A stretch of 31,602 nucleotides of DNA from JANXUF01 sp043747685. GTDB taxonomy: Bacteria; Actinomycetota; Acidimicrobiia; Acidimicrobiales; Ilumatobacteraceae. This document shows positions 17,338 through 25,842 of the stretch, piece after piece. The stretch covers positions 1-31,602 of the forward strand of contig JAYTOR010000073.1 of NCBI GenBank assembly GCA_043747685.1, read 5' to 3'. The stretch's first letter is position 1; each line of letters begins with the position of its first letter. Under the pieces are notes generated by a model that had not been told where the DNA came from, searched no databases, and saw only the letters and a list, made by a program, of their open reading frames with translations. The position numbers and the translations under genes are program-made.

Positions 17338-17541
17338 ATGTGGCCCGCGCTTGCTCGATCGTTCGATGCCCTGCCGAGTGGACACCCGCCTCAACTGCAG
17401 GAGCTCATCGAATCGCACGGCGGATTCACCGTCAGGCTCGGTTCCGGCACGGCCGTCTCGTCCGGGATCTCTGTCGCCACGCGCCCCTCGCGAACCTTGC
17501 GGTTCGATCTCGGACGTCAGCAGATGCTGGTACTGCGGTGA
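17338..17541 (+). CDS. Hypothetical 67-residue protein upstream of a broken redox gene
   Basis: A short ORF with protein-like composition: LARSFDALPSGHPPQLQELI, then HGGFTVRLGSG and VATRPSRTLRFDLGRQQMLV. I do not recognise a named family with confidence. Its TGA overlaps the GTG of the next frame (GTGA, 17538-17541), as for translationally coupled genes. The ATG at 17338 lacks a ribosome site. The gene may be a shortened remnant of a longer protein, since the following genes are all damaged; this is not shown by the sequence alone. Confidence 0.45.
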   Translation: MWPALARSFDALPSGHPPQLQELIESHGGFTVRLGSGTAVSSGISVATRPSRTLRFDLGRQQMLVLR

Positions 17542-18256
17542 CCGCTCTGCCGATCCCCCGGCCGATCGCATCGCTGCTCGACCAGGTACAGGCATGGCGG
17601 GACGAACGGCTGGCTGACCTGCGCCACACCGATCGCCTCGCCGCTGTCCTCGGTGCGTCGCTCGGCATCTGCTTGCTGGTGTGCTCCGTCACCGGCATCC
17701 TCGGCCACCTGATCCAGCATCCAGCGTCGTGGTTCTTCTGGCCGACGCATCCGGCCAGCCTGTTCCACATCACCCAGGGACTGCATATTGCGACCGGCAT
17801 CGCCGCTGTTCCACTGCGGTTCGCCAAACTCTGGGCTGTCTTCCCACGGCTGTTCCAGGTGGCCGGTGACGACGAGCGTGCTGCACGCCGTCGAGCGTCT
17901 GAGCCTGCTGCCACTCGTCGGCGGTTCGCTGTTCATGGCTGGTGACGGTCGTGGCGAACATCGAATTGTCGTACCCGTGGCCGTTCTTCTTCCCGGCGGG
18001 TCACTATGCCGTGTCGTTCGTCGTGATGGGGGCGCTGTTGATCCACCTCACCGCCAAGTGGGGAACCGCCAGTCGGGTGCTGCGTCGCCCCGGCACCGTC
18101 GACCCTCAGCTCGTCGGTGCTGGATCGCAAAGCCCCTCGGCTGGCATCTCTCCCGTCGCCAGGCGGCGTTTCCTGACGGCCGTCGGTGCAGCCTCCGCCG
18201 GGCTGGTGGCGGTGACGATCGGACAGACGATCGCCCCACTCAAGCGATTCGCGCTC
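17538..18256 (+). pseudogene. Membrane part of a molybdopterin oxidoreductase, two frameshifts, catalytic domain lost
   Basis: Three frames read in turn give one cytochrome-b561-like membrane domain. Frame a (17538 to about 17860): LLVCSVTGILGHLIQHP, then WFFWPTHPASLFHITQGLHI and LWAVFPRLFQ. Frame b (about 17860-17938): WPVTTSVLHAVERLSLLPLV. Frame c (from about 17942): ELSYPWPFFFPAGHYAVSF, ALLIHLTAKW. The histidines are those expected for heme binding. A second hydrophobic anchor follows (RRRFLTAVGAASAGLVAV). In actinobacterial relatives a molybdopterin-binding domain of some 250 residues comes next; here it is absent and the frame runs straight into another gene fragment at about 18256. The start would be GTG 17538. 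No functional redox enzyme can be made from this. Confidence 0.65.
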
Positions 18257-18709
18257 GGCGAGCGGCTTGCCAACGGGTTCTCCGTCCTCGGACCGGGCAT
18301 CATCGTGGGGATGGAGACCCCCCACGCGATGCATGCGCTCGTGGACGGTGTCGCAGCGCTTGCACGTGGACTCGACGTGCTCGGACCGGCGCTCGACGCT
18401 GGCTACTGGTCGATCGAACTGGCACGCAGCGAGCCCGGAGTTTTCAGCGGCATCGAGATGAGCACCGACCACACCGGGGCCGACCAACTCGAGCGAATGC
18501 AAGAACCCGGCCGCAATGTCCACCTGCTGCCGATGGCACGCGACATCGACACCTTCGACGACGTTCGGGCGCTGGCGGAGACCCATCTCGGCGGCCACGC
18601 GATGAACAGTACGGTCGCGCACCGCTTCATGAACCGGACCCATTGGCTGCGATCGACGAGCGACAGTACGACGATGACGGTTGCCGGTACGACGAAGTGG
18701 GTGAAGTAG
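18257..18709 (+). pseudogene. C-terminal fragment of a DUF2064 (TIGR04282-type) glycosyltransferase
   Basis: From about 18257 to 18600 the frame codes for GERLANGFSVLGPG, GMETPHAMHALVDGVAAL, VLGPALDAGYWSIELARSEP, FSGIEMSTDHTGADQLERM and VHLLPMARDIDTFDDVRALA. These match the second half of the DUF2064/TIGR04282 glycosyltransferase-like family, where GMDTP, GPAxDGGYW and DVDTPxDL are usual. Codon third positions are GC-rich here, as in real genes. The N-terminal half with the nucleotide-binding start is missing. The fragment is fused in frame to the preceding membrane-domain remnant, which points to a deletion whose end point lies near 18256. After about 18600 the frame only reads the antisense of the PAP2-like gene and ends at 18709. 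Confidence 0.65.
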
Positions 18710-19251
18710 ACGATCGAGGCGGCGACGTCGTAGCTGCGGACGTGGGCGGCGTCGTAGAAGTGCTGTTGGATCCAGACGTTCGGGTCCGTGCCGAGAAACA
18801 GCACGCGGTCGATGTTGCGGACCGCTTCGACCTGGCGAGGTCGTCCGAGTCCGGCGGCGAGCCCGTACGAGGCGCCGTAGGCGAAAATCATCGCTGCGTA
18901 GATGCCTGCTTCGAGGACAACTCTCGCCCAACTCCGCCGCGGCCGACCGACATGGGCGAACGTCAACAGCATCCCGACCGACACGAGTGAGGAGATCGGG
19001 TCGACGACGATGCCGTGGCGGACCGACCAGCGGACGTAGACGACGACGTATGCAGCCATCAGTAGAAGGCCGACGATTCCCCAACGGATGTGGATGCGGA
19101 AGCGGCTGGCGCCGCCGCTCGACAAGATCGCAGGATCGGCGAATGGGTGAACGGCGCCGTGCGCGCTGTCCACCTTCACAGCGTCGGCTCGGAAAGTCTG
19201 GGCCTCGAACGCCTCGCCCTCGAACGCCTCGGCTTCGAAATCGACTACCAC
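18403..19251 (-). pseudogene. 3'-truncated PAP2/inositolphosphotransferase-like membrane protein
   Basis: The ORF of 282 codons starts at GTG 19251 with an odd acidic repeat (AEAFEGEAFEAQTF). It then shows the N-terminal part of the PAP2_3 membrane family: several hydrophobic helices, VRNIDRVLFLGTDPNVWIQQ and ASIVYFTHFVVPATVIVVL. Homology ends around CATVLFIAW, near 18600. The remaining 65 codons are the antisense of the DUF2064 fragment and have no family features. The histidines and arginine that form the PAP2 active site lie in the missing C-terminal half, so the product would be inactive. The break coincides with the end of the DUF2064 fragment, which suggests a deletion joining the two genes tail to tail. 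Confidence 0.6.
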
Positions 19252-19410
19252 CGTGCTGCGGTTCGGTTCATCCGGGCAGAGTACGGACGACGTCGCAACA
19301 CCGAGGGAACGACTTCGAAAGAAGTCCGAAACTCTGCGGAGCCGGTCATCTGGAGCGACGGATCGATCGTGATGTCGACCGACAACGGCGTGATCGCTGG
19401 CGTCGATCCG

Positions 19411-19446
19411 GACCGCTACGGACCGCTACGGACCGCTACGGACCGT
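19411..19446. repeat. 10-bp tandem repeat
   Basis: GACCGCTACG occurs three times without interruption (19411-19440), followed by a partial fourth copy (GACCGT). It lies in the 256-base gap between the PAP2-like remnant and the YfhO-like gene. Apart from this array and a small ACTTC-GAAA-GAAGT hairpin (about 19311-19324), nothing else is seen in that gap. Confidence 0.85.
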
Positions 19447-19507
19447 TCTTTGGGTCGAGTGGATTCGCTGGAACTAGTTTTGACGAATCGAGGACGACGG
19501 GCGCCCA

Positions 19508-22120
19508 GTGATCGTTGCATGGCGTGGCCGCCATCGCAACACGTTGGCGCACGCTGCGCTGCTGACGGTACTCGTCGTCGTGCTCGTCAACCCGTGGGCG
19601 GTACTGCGCGGCGGCGTCAACTCCGGCGCTGACCTCGCTCAACGCAGCCTCCTCTACCGCATCGATGCGCAGGCGCCAAGGGCCAACCCACTGCTCAGCG
19701 ACACGGAGCGGGCGCTCAGTCCGTGGCTCGAAGAGTCGCGCAGGGAACTCCTCGATCTGCGGTTCCCGGTGTGGAACCGCTACGAGGGCAACGGTGCTCC
19801 GCAACTCGGCAATGCGCAGACCGCTGTCCTGTCACCGTTCAGCGTTCCGATCGACGTGCTCGGCTTCCGCTGGGGTTCGCTGATCGCCGATATCGCCAAG
19901 ATCGTCGTCGGCTATCTCGGAGTACTCGCACTGGTCCGCGCCCTCGGCGGGCGGTTCGTCGCCCAGGCGATCGCCGCCAGCACATTCGTCCTGAGTGGGT
20001 ACTTCATCGTCTGGTTGTACTGGCCGCTGCCGTCGGAGATGAGTCTGCTGCCCGTTGCGATGCTGGCGTTCCTCGCCACGTACTCGTCGGCGCGTCGACA
20101 ACTCCTCACCCAGGCCGGTGTGATCTGTGCGATCGCCCTCGCCGGGCACCCGGAGACCGCCGCCTTCTCGGGCGTGCTGGTCGCCGCCTTCGTGCTCGTC
20201 GTCCATGGCGAAACCGGCATCCGTGCCGTCGTGTGCTGCCTTCGTAACATGCTCATCGGCCTATCGCTCGCAGCCGTACAGATCGTTCCATTCCTCAACT
20301 ATCTCCGTCAGAGCGAGGTGTTCAACGTCCCGACGTCGGCGGGCCGCTCGATCGTCCTCCAGCCGAGTTTCATCCTCAGCGCACTGACCGCCAACGGCCT
20401 TGGCCGCCCTCCTGGCACGCTCGCCAGCAGCATCGAATTCACGACGCAGCCGAACTTCAACGAACTGCTCGGGTCCTACGTCTCGCCCGTAGCGGTACTG
20501 CTGGCGGTCATCGGCATCGTCGGATTGTTCGCCTCCCGCCGGCGAGTCGAGCGAGACGGCGACGTCGTACCAGCGGACGTGGGCGGCGATCGACGGGCGA
20601 TGCGCATCCGCATGTTGATGTCGGCGGTGATCGTGCTGTGGCTTCCGATCTGGTTCAACCCGTGGGGCATCGGGACGTTCGTGATCAGGCACATGCCGGC
20701 GAACGTAGCCCTGAACCGGGCGCACCCCGTGTTCATCGTCGCCGTATGCGTCTTGGCGGCATACGGCGTCGAGGATGTCGTCCGGCACGCCGACACGATC
20801 GGCCGCTGGTGGCGAGCGGGTGCTGGCGCCTTGGTGGCCGTCGTTCTCGGCGCAGCACTGGTCGCCTACCCGTGGTACGTGCACACACACAACCACGGCG
20901 TATGGATCGCCGGATCGTGGACGGCGATGATCGTCCCGGTGTGCTGCTGCGCAACGGCCGCAGCAACACTGCTCGTGCTGTTGCGAGGAACGAGTCGCGT
21001 CAAACAACGAGCTCTGGCCTGGGCGATAGTCACGGCGTGTGTCGTGGTGGCTCCGGTCTACGGCTTCTGGCGCGTGAATTCGGTGATCGACACATCGTTC
21101 TATTTCCCGCACACACCGGCACTCGCCACAGTCCGCGCCGTCGCCGGACCTCGGGGCATCGTGCTCGCCAACTCCAACGCTGCGACCGAGGCGAACGTCC
21201 TTTCGATCGACAAGGTGACGACGCCGTTCCTGTACGACGCGATCAACCTGTACGGCCACTTCGAACTCGTCCAGGCACTCGGCGGCCGCCGCGAAGCGAG
21301 TTCCACCTTCAACATCACCGACGTCGACTCCCTCAGCCTGTTCGGCATCAACGAAGTCGTCCGCGGCATCACCGACAAATGGGACACCCCGTTCGACACG
21401 GCGTTCACCACTGTCGAGATCCGCCGCGGCATCGCCTGTGCCACCGGCGACCGAACATGCGTGGCAAGTGTCGACGGCCGATCCTCGATGATCGTCGACG
21501 CACAGACGGGCGTGCGGACCAACGAGCCGGACGTCAACGAGGCCGCAGCAACGAACGCGATCCGTCCGACCGTGTTGACATACCCTCGCGGCCTGACGCT
21601 GGCGACCTTCGACGACCGGCTGGCCTACTTCCGGGTCGACGCGACATCGCCGGCAACACTCAGCACAGGCTGCGAATCGCAACCGCGCGTCCCTGACGCT
21701 GTGGCGTATGTGCGCGACGACCCGTCGCGAGCGATGATCACGCCGTCCATCGACGGCACCTGTGCTGCCGACTCGTTCCCGGCCGCCGCCGTGCCGTTGT
21801 CGCGCAGCGACACGGCAAATCGTTGGGGCGGCAACGACTATGCGATCGCCGGCGGAGACGGGCGGGCCGGCGTCGTCTGGGTGGCGGAGAGTGACTACTC
21901 GTCGTGGCGGGCGCAGGTCGACGGGCACGACGCCCCCGTCGTGCGCGTCAACGGTGCGTTCATCGGCGTGCAGGTGCCCCCGGGCTGGCACGACGTCCAG
22001 TTCCATTTCGTCCCGAGAGACGTCGAAGTCGCCATGTTGGTGACGTTGGTGACGATCATCGGGATTGGCCTCTACTGGATGATCGACCGACGCAGAACGG
22101 CGCCGCCGCCGCCCGGGTGA
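19508..22120 (+). CDS. YfhO-like large membrane protein
   Basis: The 870-residue protein has about a dozen membrane helices and resembles the YfhO family of GT-C-type membrane proteins. After the first helix comes a periplasmic loop with DLRFPVWNRYEGNGAPQLGN, like the PxWNPY motif of YfhO proteins, where an early Asp is expected to be catalytic. The C-terminal third is outside the membrane and ends with WVAESDYSSWRAQVDG and VQVPPGWHDVQFHFVPRD, then a last helix, as is typical. Proteins of this group are thought to transfer sugars to lipid- or polymer-linked acceptors; the substrate here is unknown. The start is GTG 19508 without a clear ribosome site. It stands alone downstream of the damaged region. 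Confidence 0.75.
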   Translation: MIVAWRGRHRNTLAHAALLTVLVVVLVNPWAVLRGGVNSGADLAQRSLLYRIDAQAPRANPLLSDTERALSPWLEESRRELLDLRFPVWNRYEGNGAPQLGNAQTAVLSPFSVPIDVLGFRWGSLIADIAKIVVGYLGVLALVRALGGRFVAQAIAASTFVLSGYFIVWLYWPLPSEMSLLPVAMLAFLATYSSARRQLLTQAGVICAIALAGHPETAAFSGVLVAAFVLVVHGETGIRAVVCCLRNMLIGLSLAAVQIVPFLNYLRQSEVFNVPTSAGRSIVLQPSFILSALTANGLGRPPGTLASSIEFTTQPNFNELLGSYVSPVAVLLAVIGIVGLFASRRRVERDGDVVPADVGGDRRAMRIRMLMSAVIVLWLPIWFNPWGIGTFVIRHMPANVALNRAHPVFIVAVCVLAAYGVEDVVRHADTIGRWWRAGAGALVAVVLGAALVAYPWYVHTHNHGVWIAGSWTAMIVPVCCCATAAATLLVLLRGTSRVKQRALAWAIVTACVVVAPVYGFWRVNSVIDTSFYFPHTPALATVRAVAGPRGIVLANSNAATEANVLSIDKVTTPFLYDAINLYGHFELVQALGGRREASSTFNITDVDSLSLFGINEVVRGITDKWDTPFDTAFTTVEIRRGIACATGDRTCVASVDGRSSMIVDAQTGVRTNEPDVNEAAATNAIRPTVLTYPRGLTLATFDDRLAYFRVDATSPATLSTGCESQPRVPDAVAYVRDDPSRAMITPSIDGTCAADSFPAAAVPLSRSDTANRWGGNDYAIAGGDGRAGVVWVAESDYSSWRAQVDGHDAPVVRVNGAFIGVQVPPGWHDVQFHFVPRDVEVAMLVTLVTIIGIGLYWMIDRRRTAPPPPG

Positions 22121-22219
22121 GGCAGGCGAACGCCGACCGATTCAATCGAGTATTTCCTTCGCGCCGTGGGGCGGGTTCCTACTCGATGAACGCACTTCCG
22201 CGATGACCGTCTCCTTAGT

Positions 22220-23218
22220 TCAAACGACGGCGAGAAACCTGGCGAGGCAGCGGCGAAGCTCGATCGTCAGACGATCTGCCTTGGTATGAACTTCGGCGGT
22301 CAGTTCGAGCGGCATCGTCGTTGACATCCGCCGCTGGATCGCCAGGTCTTCTTCCAGCACGCGCTGCTCGAAGACCAATGCTTCCGGCATCGCCGCTGCG
22401 GGAACGTCGTTGCGCTGTAGCGACGTGTACACCCGGCTCGATCCGCCGCCCTCCGGTTGCATCGCGAAGACGATGAGGTTCGAACCGTTGGCATCGACGT
22501 AGTCGAGGCGGAGCGTCGCAATATAGGGCGGCACGTACTCGTATTTCATCCTCCGCCGTTGCCGCAGCGATCGGATCCCGGCCTTCACACCGGGATCCTC
22601 GTGGTTGGCGAACTCGTGCTCGGTGACACCGACGAAACCGAATTCGGTATGCGAGATCTCGTAGTCGTCGACTGCGTCTGAGCCTTCGAGGCCAAACGTC
22701 GCCGCATGGACGAACGGGAAATGGGCGACGTCGAGGAAGTTGTCGATCATCTCGCCAGGGTCGACCGGTGCCCGCGACGGAACGAGTGTGCCGATATGCC
22801 CGCCCGTCGGTGCTGTCATATCGGGCAGCGAGACGACCGGCGATTCCAGGGCGAGCCAGACAATGCCGGCGGAGTCGACAACCGCCGCTGCCGACGTCAG
22901 TCGGGCTCGCGACGGCACCGTCGCGCCGACGCCCAATGCCGGGATGAAGGTGCACGATCCCGTCGCGTCGAACTGCCAACCGTGGTAGCCGCACTGGATC
23001 GAACCGTCGTCGCAGAGCCGTCCGGCTGTCAGCGGAGCGAGCCGATGTGGACACCTGTCGACGAACGCCCGCAACCCGAAGTCGTCACGGACCAGCGCCC
23101 ATGCCTCCCCCAGTAGCGTCGGCGACGCACCGATCTCCGTGCTGAGCGCGACAGGATGCCATGCGTGGCGCATCGCTTCTGAGGTCGTCGGGTGTTGCTG
23201 CGGTCCAGTGGGGTGCAC
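22220..23218 (-). CDS. Rieske-type aromatic ring-hydroxylating oxygenase, large subunit
   Basis: The product (332 residues from GTG 23218; alternatives ATG 23173 and ATG 23338) binds a Rieske 2Fe-2S cluster through CPHRLAPLTAGRL and CGYHGWQFD, the C-x-H and C-x-x-H pairs. The non-heme iron site of the C-terminal domain is marked by NFLDVAHFPFVHAATFG. This layout is that of VanA-type (phenylpropionate dioxygenase-like) oxygenases, which hydroxylate or demethylate aromatic or sterol substrates and need a reductase supplied elsewhere; none is present here. The longest frame would overlap the upstream YihY-type gene by 26 bases; the conserved region starts at MRHAWHPVALS, so a later start is more likely. 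The substrate is unknown. Confidence 0.85.
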   Translation of the reverse strand: MHPTGPQQHPTTSEAMRHAWHPVALSTEIGASPTLLGEAWALVRDDFGLRAFVDRCPHRLAPLTAGRLCDDGSIQCGYHGWQFDATGSCTFIPALGVGATVPSRARLTSAAAVVDSAGIVWLALESPVVSLPDMTAPTGGHIGTLVPSRAPVDPGEMIDNFLDVAHFPFVHAATFGLEGSDAVDDYEISHTEFGFVGVTEHEFANHEDPGVKAGIRSLRQRRRMKYEYVPPYIATLRLDYVDANGSNLIVFAMQPEGGGSSRVYTSLQRNDVPAAAMPEALVFEQRVLEEDLAIQRRMSTTMPLELTAEVHTKADRLTIELRRCLARFLAVV

Positions 23219-23312
23219 AGACGCAGAATACGGCCCAGACGTTTCGACGATGTTGCCAGTCCTCGCGGTAACGCCCACAACGCGATGACGGTGAGCACGG
23301 ACCGTCGTGCCT

Positions 23313-24233
23313 TCAGGTCGTATCGGCGGCGATCGCATCGGCGGGTGACGCCTCGAGGCCCGCCAATTCGCCCATCACGACCGTCCCGATGACGACGACG
23401 CCGGCAATCGTCCACAGCCAGAAGCCGATGGCGATGGCCACGCCGAAGGCGCCGAACGGGACCGCATAGCTGTTCAGCAGGCCGGGAACGTACAGCCCGG
23501 AGAGGATGATGACGACGCCACTCGACAGGCCTCCGATGACCGCCCCCGGGACGAGCTTGCGATACGGAATCCGCCGCTCGATGAGGATGCGCGGTGACAT
23601 CAGCCAGATGAACGTCGCCCCGAGAATCCGCACGACATCCTTCGACGGATGATGAATGGCCGTTCCAGAGAGGACTTTAGTGCCGGCGGCCGCGAACTGG
23701 ATGACGATGATGACGGCCGACGTGAACAGCAGCCAGACGAATCCTCGAAGGCTCGCTCTGATCCCCGGCAGGCGGCTGCGGTCCAGAGACGCATTGAAAA
23801 CGCGCCAGATCGAGCCGCAGAAGCCGATGAGCGTTGTTGCTCCACCGAGCACGGCGACGATCGTGATCGCTCGCGCCTGTCCGCTCGATGAACTGAAGGC
23901 TCCGTGGATCGACTTGACGACCGGCCCGGTGAGATCGAGCTTGTTGATCAACGTGTCATCGACACGGATCGACCGGATCCCGGCCTTGCGAATCAGAGCG
24001 ACGGACATGAGGATAATCGGCACCAGTCCGAGCAGGGCGTTGAGGGCGATGAAGCCGCCCTGTTGTGCCCCGTTGATCCGGTCGTACCGAGCGAGGCAAC
24101 GCCCGATGAAGCAGCGGTGGAACCACGCCTTGAGCCTGGAGTACCGGGACGGCGCAGCCACAGGAACCGTATTCGGGAGCGTGGAGGGAGGCGAAGTGCC
24201 GCCGCTGCGGCGTTCCGTCTCCAGCGTCGTCAT
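23313..24233 (-). CDS. YihY/BrkB-family membrane protein (UPF0761)
   Basis: The 306-residue protein has a polar N-terminus and six hydrophobic segments. Family features include QQGGFIALNALLGLVPIILM in the first helix, TLIGFCGSIWRVFNASLD, and the final pair GAFGVAIAIGFWLWTIAG and VVIGTVVMGELAG. The family is widespread, sits in the inner membrane and has no settled function despite its old label as ribonuclease BN. ATG 24233 is preferred; a GTG at 24239 is possible. The downstream Rieske gene is on the same strand and may be cotranscribed, but no functional link is evident. Confidence 0.85.
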   Translation of the reverse strand: MTTLETERRSGGTSPPSTLPNTVPVAAPSRYSRLKAWFHRCFIGRCLARYDRINGAQQGGFIALNALLGLVPIILMSVALIRKAGIRSIRVDDTLINKLDLTGPVVKSIHGAFSSSSGQARAITIVAVLGGATTLIGFCGSIWRVFNASLDRSRLPGIRASLRGFVWLLFTSAVIIVIQFAAAGTKVLSGTAIHHPSKDVVRILGATFIWLMSPRILIERRIPYRKLVPGAVIGGLSSGVVIILSGLYVPGLLNSYAVPFGAFGVAIAIGFWLWTIAGVVVIGTVVMGELAGLEASPADAIAADTT

Positions 24234-24371
24234 CCGCACAAGTTTAGTCGTGATCGTCGGGCCGGATCGCTGGATTGATCGGCGTGACGAATGACTGCAG
24301 GGCTCAATCAGAGCCGATCCGGTCGCGGATGTTAGAAACGGTTAACTACTGCTGCTCCGAAGGGACTTTCT

Positions 24372-25700
24372 ATGCCCGCTGCTGGAATGCATTCCGGTAA
24401 TCCGACCGATGATGCGCTCAACCTGTCGATGTCCGAACACGCCGTGCCGCTGTTCGAAGCCGTCAAGGCATTCATCGCCAACGAAGTCGATCCGATCACC
24501 GAAGAGTTCTACCGTCTCGGCGAGGGTCGAGCCGATCACTGGGGCTTCGGCGTCGGGCAACTCGAATTGCTCGACGCAGTCAAGGCCAAGGCGAAGGCCA
24601 ATGGCTTGTGGAACTTCTTCCTGCCGAACGCCGAGACCGGCCAAGGGCTCTCGAACCTCGACTACGCCTATATCGCCGTCGAACTGGGCAAGAACCCGCT
24701 CGCATCCGAGTGCCTCAACTGCAGCGCCCCGGATACCGGGAACATGGAAGTACTCGAACGCGTCGGGACGCCTGAACAGAAGAAGCAGTGGCTCGAACCG
24801 TTGCTCGCCGGCGAGATCCGTTCGGCATACGCCATGACAGAGCCGGACGTTGCCTCGTCGGACGCCAAGAACATCGCCTGCAAGGCCGTTCGTGACGGTG
24901 ACGAGTGGGTCATCAACGGCGAGAAGTACTACATCTCCGGCGCTGGCGACCCCCGCTGCAAGATCATGATCTGTATGGTGCAGACGAGCCCCGACGGACC
25001 GCCGCACAAGCGTCAGTCGCAAATCCTCGTGCCGGTCGACACACCCGGCGTGCAGATCCTCGGCCCGATGCACGTCTTCGGCGACGACGACGCGCCGCAC
25101 GGCCACATGCACATCCGCTTCACCGATGTCCGCGTGCCGTCGACGAACATGCTGCTCGGCGAGGGCCGCGGCTTCGAGATCTCCCAGGTCCGCCTCGGGC
25201 CCGGCCGCATCCACCATTGCATGCGCTCGATCGGTGTGGGTGAAAAGGCACTCGAGTTGATGGTCCGTCGTGGCCTCAATCGTGAGGCCTTCGGCAAGCC
25301 GCTCGCCCGCCTCGGCAAGAACACCGAAGTCATTGCCAAGGCCCGCATCGAGATCGAAGCGATGCGCCTGATGGTGCTGCGTGCCGCCAAGGCAATGGAC
25401 GTGATGGGCAATGCAGAGGCCCGCATCTGGGTCAGCGCCGTCAAGGCGATGGTCCCCGTCCGTGTCTGCGAGATCATCGACGAAGCAATCCAGATCCACG
25501 GCGCGACCGGTATCTCCCAGTGGACACCGCTCGCCGGCATGTACACCAGTCAGCGGACGTTGCGCCTCGCCGACGGTCCGGACGAAGTGCACTGGCACGT
25601 CGTCGGCCGTGCCGAGCTGACCCGCTACGAGGACGACCACGATCCTGCCGCCGGACCGACGATGTCGACAGACCGGGCGATCTTCTCCGGCCCATCCTGA
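24372..25700 (+). CDS. Acyl-CoA dehydrogenase
   Basis: The 442-residue FAD enzyme introduces a double bond in an acyl-CoA, the first step of beta-oxidation. Three domains are visible: an alpha-helical N-terminus, the beta domain with the FAD-binding YAMTEPDVASSDAKNI and WVINGEKYYISGAGDP, and the C-terminal helical domain with GPGRIHHCMRSIGVGEKAL and IQIHGATGISQWTPLA. It resembles the ACAD10/11-type group in length and in the GLWNFFLPN stretch. ATG 24372 follows GAAGGGA by 7 bases. The upstream 130 bases hold a short hairpin (GGCTC-AATCA-GAGCC, 24301-24315) and GTTAGAAACGGTTAAC, possible promoter or operator elements. A MarR regulator and thiolase follow on the same strand, so fatty-acid or acyl-CoA catabolism is the shared theme. 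Confidence 0.93.
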   Translation: MPAAGMHSGNPTDDALNLSMSEHAVPLFEAVKAFIANEVDPITEEFYRLGEGRADHWGFGVGQLELLDAVKAKAKANGLWNFFLPNAETGQGLSNLDYAYIAVELGKNPLASECLNCSAPDTGNMEVLERVGTPEQKKQWLEPLLAGEIRSAYAMTEPDVASSDAKNIACKAVRDGDEWVINGEKYYISGAGDPRCKIMICMVQTSPDGPPHKRQSQILVPVDTPGVQILGPMHVFGDDDAPHGHMHIRFTDVRVPSTNMLLGEGRGFEISQVRLGPGRIHHCMRSIGVGEKALELMVRRGLNREAFGKPLARLGKNTEVIAKARIEIEAMRLMVLRAAKAMDVMGNAEARIWVSAVKAMVPVRVCEIIDEAIQIHGATGISQWTPLAGMYTSQRTLRLADGPDEVHWHVVGRAELTRYEDDHDPAAGPTMSTDRAIFSGPS

Positions 25701-25816
25701 GTCGACCGCTCCGGCGTGCACCCCGCCGGCCGAGCGTTTGACGGGTTCGGGGTCGGGTGCAGACCTGTTTGGCGCACGCTGAACGTCGACGTCCCGGCCC
25801 ATCGGAATTCCGTTGC

Positions 25817-25842
25817 CATACTGTATGCTCCAATACAGTATG
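25817..25842. promoter_or_regulatory. Perfect inverted repeat over the MarR-gene start
   Basis: CATACTGTAT (25817-25826) and ATACAGTATG (25833-25842) are exact inverted repeats around the spacer GCTCCA. The right arm ends in the ATG of the MarR gene, and a TATGCT hexamer (25824-25829) inside the repeat lies where a -10 element would serve a leaderless message. Binding here by the MarR protein would block its own operon. The repeat is certain; the regulator-site pairing is inferred. Confidence 0.75.

Noticed and set aside
20261..22006. 581-codon minus-strand ORF inside the YfhO-like gene
   Set aside because: Low-complexity Arg/Asp/His-rich translation opposite a membrane protein with good family marks.
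25705..25735. CCGGC...GCCGG hairpin after the acyl-CoA dehydrogenase as a terminator
   Set aside because: Only five pairs, no T-run; it may be chance in high-GC sequence.
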